DNA from: Pseudomonas wenzhouensis
GTDB lineage: Bacteria; Pseudomonadota; Gammaproteobacteria; Pseudomonadales; Pseudomonadaceae
DNA: 64,000 nt
Assembly: GCF_021029445.1 (NCBI RefSeq)
Contig: NZ_CP072610.1
Location: 1,798,001 to 1,862,000, forward strand
Reading direction: 5' to 3'
The position numbers and the translations under genes are program-made. The notes beneath the pieces are model-generated. The model worked only from the letters and a program-made list of their open reading frames with translations. It did not search any database and was not told the origin of the DNA. Positions 19,886 to 29,243 of the stretch are shown one piece after another. Each line of letters starts with the position of its first letter. Positions within the stretch are counted from its first letter, which is position 1.

Positions 19886-20466
19886 GAGGTTATGGATTTT
19901 TTACATTTATATATTTATTATTTAGCAAAGTCTCAACATTACTGATTTCTCCACAATCCAGATTGATAAGAATTCCATTTTTTATAAGGAACAAAAATAA
20001 TATTTCGTTCGGAAGAAATTTGACAACAGGTGTTGGTTGTAGAATTGATGCTTTTGTTGAAGACGCTGATGAGACTAAAATTTATTTCGGTGATAATGTC
20101 CAGATTAATGACTATGTTCATATTGCATCTATGGAGAAAGTTGTTATTGGAAATAATGTTTTGATTGCAAGTAAGGTGTTTATATCTGATCATAATCATG
20201 GTGGTTATTCAGGTGATATTCATTCGTCACCACTTACTGCGCCAGCTAGTAGACCTATTATTTCGAGCCCAGTAATTATTGAAGACAATGTCTGGATTGG
20301 TGAGTTCGTTAGTGTTTTACCCGGTGTAACAATTGGCAAGGGGGCAGTAATAGGTGCTAATTCAGTTGTTACTACCGACATTCCTGCAAATTCTATCGCG
20401 GTCGGTGCACCTGCTAGAGTTATTAAAAGATTTGATTTTGAAATTTCTAAATGGGTCCGTGTATGA
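19882..20466 (+). CDS. O-acyltransferase, left-handed beta-helix (hexapeptide) family
   Basis: A 194-residue protein of the maltose/galactoside O-acetyltransferase type (WbbJ-like). Hexapeptide repeats are visible: [20 protein letters not shown] split as [11 protein letters not shown] and [14 protein letters not shown], then [18 protein letters not shown] and [15 protein letters not shown]. The catalytic-His segment is [12 protein letters not shown]. It likely acetylates an O-antigen sugar from acetyl-CoA. The start overlaps the previous gene and its stop overlaps the rmlB start (ATGA). Confidence 0.86.
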   Translation: MRGYGFFTFIYLLFSKVSTLLISPQSRLIRIPFFIRNKNNISFGRNLTTGVGCRIDAFVEDADETKIYFGDNVQINDYVHIASMEKVVIGNNVLIASKVFISDHNHGGYSGDIHSSPLTAPASRPIISSPVIIEDNVWIGEFVSVLPGVTIGKGAVIGANSVVTTDIPANSIAVGAPARVIKRFDFEISKWVRV

Positions 20467-21530
20467 AGTTGTTAGTAACTGGTGGCGCAGGCTTTATTGG
20501 CTCTGCTGTTATTCGCTACCTAATTGAAAGCACCAACCATGTTGTCGCAAACGTCGACAAGCTCACTTACGCAGGCAATTTGGATTCTGTTGCTACAGTA
20601 AGTAGTTCAGGTCGCTATCGTTTTTATCAGGTGGATATCTGCGATCGTGTGGCGTTAGATAAGGTGTTTGCTGAATTTCAACCTGATGCGGTTATGCACC
20701 TGGCTGCTGAAAGCCATGTTGACCGTTCAATTGATGGCCCGGCCGATTTCATTGAAACCAACATTGTTGGTACTTACACATTACTGGAAGCGGCACGCAG
20801 CTATTGGCAATGCTTACCGGCTGAGCGTAAAGCCGCTTTCCGCTTTCATCATATTTCGACGGATGAAGTGTACGGTGACCTGCATGGCACAGACGATCTG
20901 TTCACCGAAACCACACCATACGCGCCCAGCTCGCCGTATTCAGCTTCTAAAGCCAGTTCCGACCATTTGGTTCGTGCCTGGCAGCGTACCTATGGCTTGC
21001 CCACACTGGTAACCAACTGTTCCAATAACTACGGTCCGTATCACTTCCCAGAAAAACTGTTACCGCACATGATATTGAATGCGCTGGCTGGTAAGCCGCT
21101 GCCTGTGTATGGCGATGGTAGCCAGATTCGGGATTGGTTGTACGTAGAAGACCATGCCCGCGCATTGGTGAAAGTGGTAACCGAAGGTGTAGTGGGGGAA
21201 ACCTACAACATCGGTGGTCATAACGAAAAACGTAATATTGAAGTTGTACGTACACTGTGCAGTTTGCTGGAAGAGCTGGCAGCAGATAAGAAGCCTGCTG
21301 GTGTTACCCGTTATGAAGATTTAATTACTTTTGTGAAAGACCGCCCCGGTCACGATGTGCGTTACGCCATTGATGCCAGCAAGATTGAACGTGAACTGGG
21401 CTGGAAGCCAGAGGAAACTTTTGAAACCGGCCTGCGTAAGACTGTTACGTGGTACTTAAATAACCGCGAATGGTGGCAGCGTGTTTTGAATGGTGATTAT
21501 CAGCTAGGCCGTTTAGGGGAAAAGGCATGA
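20463..21530 (+). CDS. rmlB: dTDP-glucose 4,6-dehydratase
   Basis: Second step of dTDP-L-rhamnose synthesis. Motifs: [18 protein letters not shown] for NAD binding, [26 protein letters not shown] with the active-site Asp-Glu pair, and [14 protein letters not shown] with Tyr-x3-Lys. The ATG at 20463 is preferred over 20451, since RmlB proteins begin just before the Gly-rich loop and this ATG forms an ATGA overlap with the acyltransferase stop. The protein is 355 residues, as expected. GC content rises again from here onward. Confidence 0.96.
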   Translation: MKLLVTGGAGFIGSAVIRYLIESTNHVVANVDKLTYAGNLDSVATVSSSGRYRFYQVDICDRVALDKVFAEFQPDAVMHLAAESHVDRSIDGPADFIETNIVGTYTLLEAARSYWQCLPAERKAAFRFHHISTDEVYGDLHGTDDLFTETTPYAPSSPYSASKASSDHLVRAWQRTYGLPTLVTNCSNNYGPYHFPEKLLPHMILNALAGKPLPVYGDGSQIRDWLYVEDHARALVKVVTEGVVGETYNIGGHNEKRNIEVVRTLCSLLEELAADKKPAGVTRYEDLITFVKDRPGHDVRYAIDASKIERELGWKPEETFETGLRKTVTWYLNNREWWQRVLNGDYQLGRLGEKA

Positions 21531-22402
21531 AAGGCATTATTTTAGCCGGTGGTTCTGGCACTCGTTTGTACCCCATTACTAAGGGTGTTTCTAAACAGCT
21601 GTTGCCTATTTACGATAAGCCGATGATCTACTATCCGCTGTCAGTCCTTATGCTGGCTGGCATTCGGGAAGTTCTGGTTATCTCCACACCTGAAGATTTA
21701 CCCAATTTTAAAAAGTTGCTGGGTGATGGCAGTGAATACGGTATTGAACTGAGTTATGCCGAACAACCGTCACCGGATGGCTTGGCACAAGCCTTTATTA
21801 TTGGAGAGGAGTTTATCGGCACTGATTCTGTATGTTTGGTGTTGGGTGATAACATTTTTTATGGCCAGAGCTTTAGCCGGCAATTAAAACATGCAGCATC
21901 AATGGAGAGGGGCGCAACGGTTTTTGGGTACCTAGTGAGTGACCCTAACCGTTTTGGTGTGGTTGAGTTTGACGCTAATGGCCGTGCGTTAAGTATTGAA
22001 GAAAAACCCGCTAAGCCAAAATCTAACTATGCCGTTACCGGGCTGTATTTTTACGACAATGATGTCGTTCAGATTGCCAAGGCCGTTAAGCCTTCACACA
22101 GGGGCGAGCTGGAGATTACCAGTGTGAACCAGGCTTACCTGGAACGTGGCGACTTAAACGTAGAACTGTTAGGTCGTGGTTTTGCCTGGCTGGATACTGG
22201 TACCCACGAAAGCCTGTTGGAAGCAGGTATGTTTGTACAAACAGTAGAGCATCGTCAGGGGCTTAAAATTGCCTGTTTAGAAGAAATTGGTTTTCACAAT
22301 GGCTGGCTAAGCCGTGAAGCGCTTCTTGCGCAGGGTAACAAACTGGCGAAAACCGGCTATGGTCAATACTTGCTTCGTTTAGCTGAAGAGCACAAGGGGT
22401 AA
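21527..22402 (+). CDS. rmlA: Glucose-1-phosphate thymidylyltransferase
   Basis: Makes dTDP-glucose from dTTP and glucose-1-phosphate, the entry to dTDP-rhamnose. The N-terminus [17 protein letters not shown] is the nucleotidyltransferase signature; [12 protein letters not shown] carries the metal-binding Asp, and [20 protein letters not shown] and [17 protein letters not shown] are RmlA-specific. The 291-residue length is standard. The start overlaps the rmlB stop by 4 bp; rmlC follows after 2 bp. Confidence 0.97.
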   Translation: MKGIILAGGSGTRLYPITKGVSKQLLPIYDKPMIYYPLSVLMLAGIREVLVISTPEDLPNFKKLLGDGSEYGIELSYAEQPSPDGLAQAFIIGEEFIGTDSVCLVLGDNIFYGQSFSRQLKHAASMERGATVFGYLVSDPNRFGVVEFDANGRALSIEEKPAKPKSNYAVTGLYFYDNDVVQIAKAVKPSHRGELEITSVNQAYLERGDLNVELLGRGFAWLDTGTHESLLEAGMFVQTVEHRQGLKIACLEEIGFHNGWLSREALLAQGNKLAKTGYGQYLLRLAEEHKG

Positions 22403-22404
22403 GT

Positions 22405-22941
22405 ATGAAAGTTATTGATACAGCATTAGCCGGTGTGAAAATTATTGAGCCAAAAGTGTTTGGTGATGCGCGCGGGTTCTTTATGGAAACCTTCAGCGCC
22501 CAGCGTTACCGCGATGAAGCGGGTATTGAGTTAGCCTTTGTGCAAGATAACCACTCACGTTCGCGTAAGGGCGTTTTACGCGGACTGCATTTTCAGAAAA
22601 CCAAGCCGCAAGGAAAACTGGTTAGCGTAGTGCGTGGTGCGGTGTATGACGTAGCTGCTGATATTAACCCGGCATCGCCCACTTACGGCCAATACGTTGG
22701 GGTAGAGTTGTCGGAAGATAACCACCGCCAGTTGTGGGTGCCACCAGGTTATGCCCATGGCTTTGTGGTATTAACCGATGCAGTCGATTTTGTGTACAAA
22801 TGCACCGACTACTACGACCCTACTGATGAAGGTGGTGTAGCCTGGAACTGCCCCACGCTAAACATTGCCTGGCCGCTTACTGACGTTCAGCTTTCTGAAA
22901 AAGACCAACGCTACCCGGGGTTAAAAGACTTACATGGTTAA
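22405..22941 (+). CDS. rmlC: dTDP-4-dehydrorhamnose 3,5-epimerase
   Basis: Double epimerase of the rhamnose pathway, a cupin-fold dimer. Seen: GDARGFFMETFSAQRY, DNHSRSRKGVLRGLHFQ with the catalytic His, and WVPPGYAHGFVVLTD. The 178 residues match the family length. The coding region overlaps rmlD by 8 bp, which keeps the four rml genes in one tight block in the order B-A-C-D. Confidence 0.97.
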   Translation: MKVIDTALAGVKIIEPKVFGDARGFFMETFSAQRYRDEAGIELAFVQDNHSRSRKGVLRGLHFQKTKPQGKLVSVVRGAVYDVAADINPASPTYGQYVGVELSEDNHRQLWVPPGYAHGFVVLTDAVDFVYKCTDYYDPTDEGGVAWNCPTLNIAWPLTDVQLSEKDQRYPGLKDLHG

Positions 22942-23812
22942 GGTATTAATTACGGGTGCAGCCGGGCAGGTTGGCAGTGAACTGGTTAAGCTGGCCCCGG
23001 CTGGTTTTGATGCTGTGGGTTACAACTCAAGCGAGTTGGATATTACCAATGCCCAGCAGGTTCAGCGGATAGTAGCTGAGCAAGTACCGGCGCTTATTAT
23101 TAACGCCGCTGCGTACACTGCTGTAGACAAAGCCGAAAGCGATGCTGACCGTGCTTATGTCGTAAATGAGATTGGCGTTAAAAACCTGGCTCAAGCAGCC
23201 TTGGCTTTGGGTATCCCGGTTTTCCATATTTCTACCGACTATGTGTTTGACGGTACAGCGACTGCCCCCTACAAAGAAACCGATCCGGTTGGCCCAACCG
23301 GCGTTTACGGTGCCAGCAAGCTGGCTGGTGAGCAGGTAATAATCAGCAGTGGTGTTAAGCACATTATTCTGCGTACCAGCTGGGTGTTTGGTGCAGAAGG
23401 CAATAACTTTGTTACAACCATGATTCGCATCGGTAAAGAGCGCGATACGTTGGGCGTAGTTGCAGACCAGCATGGTTGCCCTACCAGTGCTGCCAGTATT
23501 GCTAATGTGCTGTGGCAGTTAGCGAAAAAATTTATCGAAGCGGGTGAATTACCTTGGGGTGTTTACCATTTCAGTAATTCACCAGCAACTACTTGGTATG
23601 GTTTTGCCTGTGAGATATTTAAACAAGCAGTAGCGGCTAGGTTGCTTGAGAAGGCTCCAGTGGTAAATCCCATTAAAACCAGTGATCACCCAACACCGGC
23701 TAAACGCCCGGCTTGGTCTGTTATGGATGGTTCTATCTTGGTGAACTTACTAGGTTGTGCTGTTCCTGGTTGGCAGCAAGAGCTTTCAGCGGTGCTGCAC
23801 CAGCTGAAATAA
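22934..23812 (+). CDS. rmlD: dTDP-4-dehydrorhamnose reductase
   Basis: Last step to dTDP-L-rhamnose, NADPH dependent. Motifs: VLITGAAGQVGSELVKLA at the N-terminus, NAAAYTAVDKAESDADRAY, HISTDYVFDGTATAPY and YGASKLAGEQVI with the catalytic Tyr-Lys. It has 292 residues, normal for RmlD. Overlap with rmlC suggests translational coupling. Confidence 0.96.
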   Translation: MVKVLITGAAGQVGSELVKLAPAGFDAVGYNSSELDITNAQQVQRIVAEQVPALIINAAAYTAVDKAESDADRAYVVNEIGVKNLAQAALALGIPVFHISTDYVFDGTATAPYKETDPVGPTGVYGASKLAGEQVIISSGVKHIILRTSWVFGAEGNNFVTTMIRIGKERDTLGVVADQHGCPTSAASIANVLWQLAKKFIEAGELPWGVYHFSNSPATTWYGFACEIFKQAVAARLLEKAPVVNPIKTSDHPTPAKRPAWSVMDGSILVNLLGCAVPGWQQELSAVLHQLK

Positions 23813-23828
23813 TACATTCTGGATGATT

Positions 23829-24713
23829 ATGAAAACCGATAATTTTCCTAAGGTTGCTGTGTTAGTAGCAGCCTATAACGGCATGAAATGGATAGAAGAA
23901 CAGGTAAACAGCATTCTTAACCAGCAGGGCGTCGATGTTACTTTGTTTGTCAGTGTGGACTTTTCTTCCGATGGTACAGACCAGTGGGTTCAGAAATTAG
24001 CTGAGAAACACAGTAATGTGGTTATGTTGCCTTATGGTCAGCGTTTTGGTGGTGCCGGCCCTAATTTTTTTCGCTTGATCAGGGATGTTGATTTCTCTGG
24101 TTTTGATGCGGTTTCTTTTGCTGATCAGGATGATATTTGGTTTTCGGACAAGCTGCACCGTGCTTGTACATTGTTGCAGGCTGGGCAATCTGATGTTTAT
24201 TCGTCCAATGTGACGGCCTTTTGGCCCGACGGTAAGCAAGTGCTTATTGATAAAGCACAGCCTCAGAAGCGATTCGATTATTTTTTTGAAGCAGCAGGCC
24301 CGGGCTGTACTTATGTGTTCAATATTGATGCAGCATTAGCGTTTAAGCGTTTTTTAATAGGGCTGGGTGAACGGATTCAAGCCGTTTCGTTGCACGACTG
24401 GTTGGCTTATGCGTTTTGTCGACACAATGCTTTTAGGTGGTATATAGACCCCGCGCCTTCGATGCTTTACCGGCAGCACGCTAATAATCAAGTAGGTACT
24501 AATGCAGGCTTCACGGCTTATAAGAAACGCATTGAGTTAGTCACTAAGCATTGGTATCGGAATCAGGTTAATTTGATTTTATCTGTTGTTGCTCCAGATC
24601 ATCTAAAGGATTTTAATCGATACGTTTTTCGGATTTACAATTTTCGTGCGCTGCGAAGACGGCCCCGTGATGCTTTTGCCTTGCTAGCCATGTTTGCATT
24701 AGGGGTTTATTAA
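23829..24713 (+). CDS. Family 2 glycosyltransferase (rhamnosyltransferase-like)
   Basis: A GT2 enzyme of 294 residues directly after the rml genes. It opens with KVAVLVAAYNGMKWIEEQVN and has the acidic metal motif AVSFADQDDIWFSDKL, and a late SLHDWLAYAF, a pattern common in rhamnosyltransferases. Its position after rmlD fits a role in adding rhamnose, but this is inference. The ATG at 23829 has GGA at suitable spacing; an ATG at 23823 would add two residues. Confidence 0.8.
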   Translation: MKTDNFPKVAVLVAAYNGMKWIEEQVNSILNQQGVDVTLFVSVDFSSDGTDQWVQKLAEKHSNVVMLPYGQRFGGAGPNFFRLIRDVDFSGFDAVSFADQDDIWFSDKLHRACTLLQAGQSDVYSSNVTAFWPDGKQVLIDKAQPQKRFDYFFEAAGPGCTYVFNIDAALAFKRFLIGLGERIQAVSLHDWLAYAFCRHNAFRWYIDPAPSMLYRQHANNQVGTNAGFTAYKKRIELVTKHWYRNQVNLILSVVAPDHLKDFNRYVFRIYNFRALRRRPRDAFALLAMFALGVY

Positions 24714-25679
24714 ATGTCCAATCAAAATTTGGTTTTTCTAACAGGCTCTACTGGCTTTGTCGGCTCAGCTTTGCTTGCTGAACTTAAAAAATTACCTGAT
24801 TTTCGAGTGGTTTCTGCAGTTCGTTCTGCTGTTTCGCCTGCGTCTGATGATGTTGTTGTGGTTGGCGATATTGACGGCACTACGGATTATTCCTCGGCAC
24901 TTAACGGTGTTGATGTAGTGGTTCACTCTGCTGCGCGTGCGCACATTATGCGTGATGAAGTAGCAGACCCACTGGCGGAATACCGTAAGGTAAACGTAGA
25001 AGGTACATTGAACCTTGCTAAGCAGGCTGTTGCTGCGGGTGTTAAGCGGTTTGTTTACATCAGCTCTATTAAGGTTAATGGCGAAAGCACAACCGGGTTG
25101 TCGGCCTTTACTGAAGCCGATGCAGCGAAACCAGAGGATCCTTACGGTATTTCTAAGCACGAAGCGGAGCAAGGCTTGCGTTTGCTGGCTGAGGAAACCG
25201 GTTTAGATGTGGTGATTATCCGCCCGCCGCTGGTGTATGGGCCGGGTGTTAAAGCCAATTTTTTAAGTTTGCTTAAGTTATCAGCTACCGGGTTGCCTTT
25301 GCCTTTTGGCTCTGTGAATAACAACCGCAGTATGGTGTATGTGGGTAATTTGGTCAGTTTTATTATTCGCTGCATTCAGCACCCTATGGCTGCCAACCAT
25401 ACCTTTTTGGTGTCTGACGGTGAAGATGTTTCACTGTGTAAGCTGGTTACTTTCATTCGCTTGTGCCTGGGCCGTTCGCCGCGTTTGCTGCCGGTGCCAT
25501 TGTGGTTGTTTAAGTTAGCGGGTGCGGTTACTGGTAAGCAGGGTGTGGTAGACCGTTTAGTGGGTGATTTGCAGGTGGATTCCTCCAAGGCCCGTACGTT
25601 GCTAGAATGGGTGCCGCCGTTTACGGTAAGCCAGGGTATTGAAGCGACCGTAGCCGATTTTATGAGTAAGGAACAATAA
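24714..25679 (+). CDS. NAD-dependent epimerase/reductase (WbpV-like)
   Basis: An extended SDR of 321 residues with FLTGSTGFVGSALLAELKKL, HSAARAHIM, ISSIKVNGE and YGISKHEAEQGLRLLAEETG. The sequence style matches WbpV-type enzymes, which in P. aeruginosa act on the 4-keto-6-deoxy-GlcNAc product of WbpM to give UDP-QuiNAc (or an epimer). The following gene is an initiating sugar-phosphate transferase and the next is wbpM, the same trio seen at the end of P. aeruginosa loci. UDP-glucose 4-epimerase activity is the alternative. Confidence 0.82.
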   Translation: MSNQNLVFLTGSTGFVGSALLAELKKLPDFRVVSAVRSAVSPASDDVVVVGDIDGTTDYSSALNGVDVVVHSAARAHIMRDEVADPLAEYRKVNVEGTLNLAKQAVAAGVKRFVYISSIKVNGESTTGLSAFTEADAAKPEDPYGISKHEAEQGLRLLAEETGLDVVIIRPPLVYGPGVKANFLSLLKLSATGLPLPFGSVNNNRSMVYVGNLVSFIIRCIQHPMAANHTFLVSDGEDVSLCKLVTFIRLCLGRSPRLLPVPLWLFKLAGAVTGKQGVVDRLVGDLQVDSSKARTLLEWVPPFTVSQGIEATVADFMSKEQ

Positions 25680-25680
25680 C

Positions 25681-26235
25681 GTGTTACGCATTTTTGATTT
25701 TACCTTTGCCTTGCTAGGGCTGATTATTGCTTTCCCGGTGTTGTTGGTTATTTATGTACTTGGTCTTTTCGATACCGGCTCGCCGTTGTTTCGTCAGGAG
25801 CGAGTAGGGCGACACCAGAAGCCATTTGTGTTGGTTAAGTTTCGTACGATGAAGATCGATACCGCGTCGGTAGCCAGTCATTTGGCGTCCAGTGCTTCGA
25901 TTACCCGCATGGGTGCCTTCCTGCGTAAAACCAAGCTCGATGAGTTGCCTCAGTTGTGGAATGTGCTCAAAGGCGAAATGAGTCTGGTCGGCCCCCGCCC
26001 AGGGCTGTTTAATCAACAGGAGTTAACGACTGAGCGTGCTCAGCGTGGTGTGTTCGATGTGCGCCCGGGTATCACCGGGTTGGCACAGCTTAGCGATATT
26101 GATATGTCGACGCCAAAACTGTTGGCTGAAACCGATCAGCGTATGATTCGTGAGCTTACCCTGGCTCATTATTTTAAATATATCCTGATGACGGTGCTTG
26201 GTAAGGGCGCGGGTGATCGGGTACGCCCGTCTTAG
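25681..26235 (+). CDS. Initiating sugar-phosphate transferase (PglC/WbaP C-terminal family)
   Basis: Transfers a sugar-1-phosphate to undecaprenyl phosphate, starting O-unit assembly. The 184-residue protein has one N-terminal hydrophobic (re-entrant) helix and the family core: GSPLFRQERVGRHQKPFVLV, KFRTM, TKLDELPQLWNVLKGEMSLV, GPRPGL. It is the small single-domain PglC form rather than the six-helix WbpL/WecA type of P. aeruginosa. The start is GTG at 25681. Its TAG stop straddles the left edge of a MITE (26235-26375). With WbpM and the WbpV-like enzyme next to it, a 6-deoxy-HexNAc such as QuiNAc is the likely first sugar. Confidence 0.88.
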   Translation: MLRIFDFTFALLGLIIAFPVLLVIYVLGLFDTGSPLFRQERVGRHQKPFVLVKFRTMKIDTASVASHLASSASITRMGAFLRKTKLDELPQLWNVLKGEMSLVGPRPGLFNQQELTTERAQRGVFDVRPGITGLAQLSDIDMSTPKLLAETDQRMIRELTLAHYFKYILMTVLGKGAGDRVRPS

Positions 26236-26375
26236 GTTCTGTACGAAAAGTGCCTGCGCTCGGTGATGCTTCGTTAAAAATAGGTTCGGAATGCTCATTT
26301 ACAGCTCGTAAACTCCGCTTCCTCACCCATTTTTGCCTCGCCTGACCTTCGCTCGACGACTTTTCGTACAGAACC
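26235..26375. mobile_element. MITE-like element with 17-bp terminal inverted repeats
   Basis: A 141-bp non-coding segment bounded by GGTTCTGTACGAAAAGT (26235-26251) and its exact complement (26359-26375), flanked on both sides by TA. Inner sequence has no gene. Such a structure is typical of a miniature element moved in trans by a DDE transposase. The TA duplication suggests an IS630/Tc1-type parent, though IS5-type elements with short TA-containing targets are possible. Removing it and one TA leaves the upstream stop codon unchanged. Confidence 0.78.
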
Positions 26376-26450
26376 TAGTTAGTGGCAGCGGCTTGTGCGG
26401 GAATCAGTTATTGCCACGCAGTACGGTATGTGAAGGATTGGGAGGTTTTG

Positions 26451-28460
26451 ATGTTAAGGACTGCAGATCGCCTGCGTGAGCGTTTGATCCGTTTGCCACG
26501 GCGTTCGAAGCGTGTGCTGCAGGTCATTGTCGATGTACTGTTGCTTTGGTGTGCGCTGTGGCTGGCGTTTATTGTGCGCTTGGGTGACTTCAAAGCAGTT
26601 GATCCTTTAGGCCATCACGCCTGGATCTTTGTAATTGTGCCCTTGATTTCAGTGCCCATTTTCATCCGTATGGGCATGTATCGCGCGGTGATGCGCTTTT
26701 TCGGTAACGATGCGCTCAAGAGCATTTTTAAGGCAATTTCCCTCTCTGCGTTATTCCTGGCGTTGACGATCTATTGGTATCGCGACGCGCCTGCGCTGAT
26801 TCCACGTTCGATGGTGCTGAATTTCTGGTGGCTTAGCCTGACGTTGATTGGCGGGGTGCGTTTGCTGATGCGTCAGTACTTTATGGGTAATTGGTATTCG
26901 GCTGAGCATCCCCGTCTTCTTACAGGGGACCGTGGTTTGCCCCGCGTTGCGATTTATGGGGCCGGTGCGGCGGGGAATCAGTTACTGGCCGCCCTGCGTT
27001 TGGGGCGTTCGCTGGCGCCCGTTGCCTTTATTGATGATGATGCAACCATCGCCAACCGGGTGATTGCCGGGTTGCGGGTGTACAAGCCCAAGCACACCCA
27101 ACAGATGATCGAAGAAACTGGCGCCCAGGAAATTCTGCTTGCGGTGCCTTCTGCCTCGCGTGCGCGTCGCAGGGAGATCCTCGAATTGCTTGGCCAGTAC
27201 AACCTGCACGTACGTAGCGTGCCAGGTTTAATGGACTTGGCCAGTGGGCGGGTTAAGGTAGATGAGGTGCAGGAGGTCGATATTGCTGACCTGCTGGGAC
27301 GTGATCCGGTACCGCCGCAGAAGGCCTTGTTTGAGCGTTGCATACGTAGCCAGGTGGTCATGGTGACTGGCGCGGGTGGCTCGATTGGCTCGGAGCTATG
27401 CCGACAGATCCTGTCCAATGAGCCGAAGACCCTGTTGCTGTTCGAGCACAGCGAATTCAATCTTTACAACATTCATTCCGAGCTAGTAAGCCGCACCAAG
27501 CGTGAGTCCTTGGCCATTCAGTTGATTCCAATTCTGGGCTCAATTCGCAACCCGGAGCGGCTCGAGGAGGTGATGTCGAGCTGGGCGGTGAATACGGTCT
27601 ATCACGCGGCAGCTTACAAGCATGTGCCGATGGTCGAGCACAATATTGCTGAAGGTGTGCTGAATAATGTATTCGGCACCCTGTTTACCGCTCAGGCAGC
27701 TCTAAAGGCTGGAGTTGCGCATTTCGTGCTGATCTCGACCGACAAGGCTGTGCGGCCCACCAATGTGATGGGCAGCACCAAGCGTTTGGCTGAGATGGTA
27801 CTGCAGGCGCTTAGCCGCGAACAGGCTCCGGTACTTTTTGGTAAAGGCGAGCTGCTCAAGGAGGTCAACAAAACCCGCTTCACAATGGTGCGCTTTGGCA
27901 ATGTGCTTGGATCGTCCGGTTCGGTCATACCCCTGTTTCATGAGCAAATCCGGCGTGGTGGGCCTGTGACGGTTACGCACCCAAATATTACACGTTATTT
28001 CATGACTATCCCTGAGGCTGCCCAGTTGGTGATTCAGGCGGGGTCGATGGGGGAGGGCGGAGACGTCTTCGTGTTGGATATGGGGGAGCCGGTGAAGATC
28101 GCCGAGTTAGCAGAGAAGATGATTCATCTCAGTGGCTTGAGTGTGCGTTCTGCTGAAAACCCGCAGGGTGATATTGCTATCGAGTTCACAGGGCTCCGGC
28201 CGGGAGAGAAGCTCTATGAGGAGTTGCTGATTGGCGATAACGTCAGCCCGACCGAGCATCCGATGATCATGCGTGCCAACGAAGAAATGCTGTCTTGGGA
28301 GGAGTACAGGAAAGTGCTTCTTGCTTTGGAGGATGCAGTTGGGCGTGAGGACTACGAGCGGGTTCGGGCGTTATTGCGCGAAACCGTGAGTGGTTATCGG
28401 CCTGACGGTGAGATTGTGGATTGGTTGTACTTACAGAGACGTTTAGTAAGCGCTCCATAA
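26451..28460 (+). CDS. wbpM: UDP-N-acetylglucosamine 4,6-dehydratase, membrane-bound
   Basis: WbpM converts UDP-GlcNAc to UDP-4-keto-6-deoxy-HexNAc, used for QuiNAc/FucNAc in Pseudomonas O-antigens. About four N-terminal membrane helices (residues 15-130) are followed by a CoA-binding-like Rossmann region (VAIYGAGAAGNQLLAALRLG) and the catalytic SDR domain with VMVTGAGGSIGSELCRQIL and ISTDKAVRPTNVMGSTKR, where Met-Lys replaces the usual Tyr-Lys. The start at 26451 has GGAGG at good spacing and gives 669 residues, close to the P. aeruginosa protein. The final four codons (VSAP) and stop lie inside the terminal repeat of an IS66 element. Confidence 0.95.
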   Translation: MLRTADRLRERLIRLPRRSKRVLQVIVDVLLLWCALWLAFIVRLGDFKAVDPLGHHAWIFVIVPLISVPIFIRMGMYRAVMRFFGNDALKSIFKAISLSALFLALTIYWYRDAPALIPRSMVLNFWWLSLTLIGGVRLLMRQYFMGNWYSAEHPRLLTGDRGLPRVAIYGAGAAGNQLLAALRLGRSLAPVAFIDDDATIANRVIAGLRVYKPKHTQQMIEETGAQEILLAVPSASRARRREILELLGQYNLHVRSVPGLMDLASGRVKVDEVQEVDIADLLGRDPVPPQKALFERCIRSQVVMVTGAGGSIGSELCRQILSNEPKTLLLFEHSEFNLYNIHSELVSRTKRESLAIQLIPILGSIRNPERLEEVMSSWAVNTVYHAAAYKHVPMVEHNIAEGVLNNVFGTLFTAQAALKAGVAHFVLISTDKAVRPTNVMGSTKRLAEMVLQALSREQAPVLFGKGELLKEVNKTRFTMVRFGNVLGSSGSVIPLFHEQIRRGGPVTVTHPNITRYFMTIPEAAQLVIQAGSMGEGGDVFVLDMGEPVKIAELAEKMIHLSGLSVRSAENPQGDIAIEFTGLRPGEKLYEELLIGDNVSPTEHPMIMRANEEMLSWEEYRKVLLALEDAVGREDYERVRALLRETVSGYRPDGEIVDWLYLQRRLVSAP

Positions 28461-28488
28461 ACCCCGCCCGTCAGGACGGGATTTATTT

Positions 28489-29131
28489 TCAGGAAGCAGG
28501 AGCAGAAGAAGCCAGCGAGCAGTTCCAAGGCAGCAGCGCTTCGTATTCCTCAACGTTCTGTGCTGTTGGCAGGCGTTCGAGGATGTGACACAGCCAGGCG
28601 TAAGGCTCCTGGCCATTGGCCTTGGCGGTTTCGATCAGGCTGTAGATCTGCGCGCTGGCCGTGACCCCCTTGGGCGTGTCGCTGAACAGCCAGTTCTTGC
28701 GCCCGATGACGAAGGGGCGGATGGCGTTCTCGGCACGGTTTCGGCAGTGATCGGCAGTGATCGGCGCCGCTTCGCAGGCCTTGCAGGCGTAGGTCTTGCC
28801 GATATGGCGGATGACCCGCACCTGCATCGGGATGATCTCCAGCTGTTCGCTGGTCTCCTCGCCGATGAGCTGTTTGCAGGCGCCGCAGGCGCAAGTCAGC
28901 TCGTGCTCGGGCAGGTCGTGGATGACCTCGACACGCGGCAGGTTGGCCGGCAACGGCTTGCGCTTGCCACGGCGCTTGACCGGTGCCACGACTTCTTCGG
29001 CTTCGGCTTCGGCTTCGGCTTCGGCTGGTGCTGCGGACAGCGCTTCGATCAGCTCTTCGGCCTCGTTGAACATGGCCAACTGCGGCGAGTCGGTATCTTC
29101 AGGGCTGCGCTCGGACTTGGGCGAGAACAAC
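28489..29131 (-). pseudogene. IS66 TnpC remnant (element C), 3' part with internal deletion
   Basis: The reverse-strand frame reads [20 protein letters not shown] and the zinc-finger segment [20 protein letters not shown], then jumps from EAAPITAD directly to [17 protein letters not shown]. Compared with the intact TnpC copies nearby, some 270 residues including the first two catalytic aspartates are missing, so it cannot be active. The Glu-Ala repeat has fewer units than in elements A and B. Its 5' continuation lies at 33326-33404 beyond element B. Confidence 0.9.
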
Positions 29132-29243
29132 GTAAGCGCTCCATAAACCCCGTCCTAGCGTAACCGCTCCATAAACCCCACCTTCAACTGACCTGTCCGT
29201 TCCCGGATGCTGGGCTCCCCATTTTTTCCCGTGGAGCTCCGTC

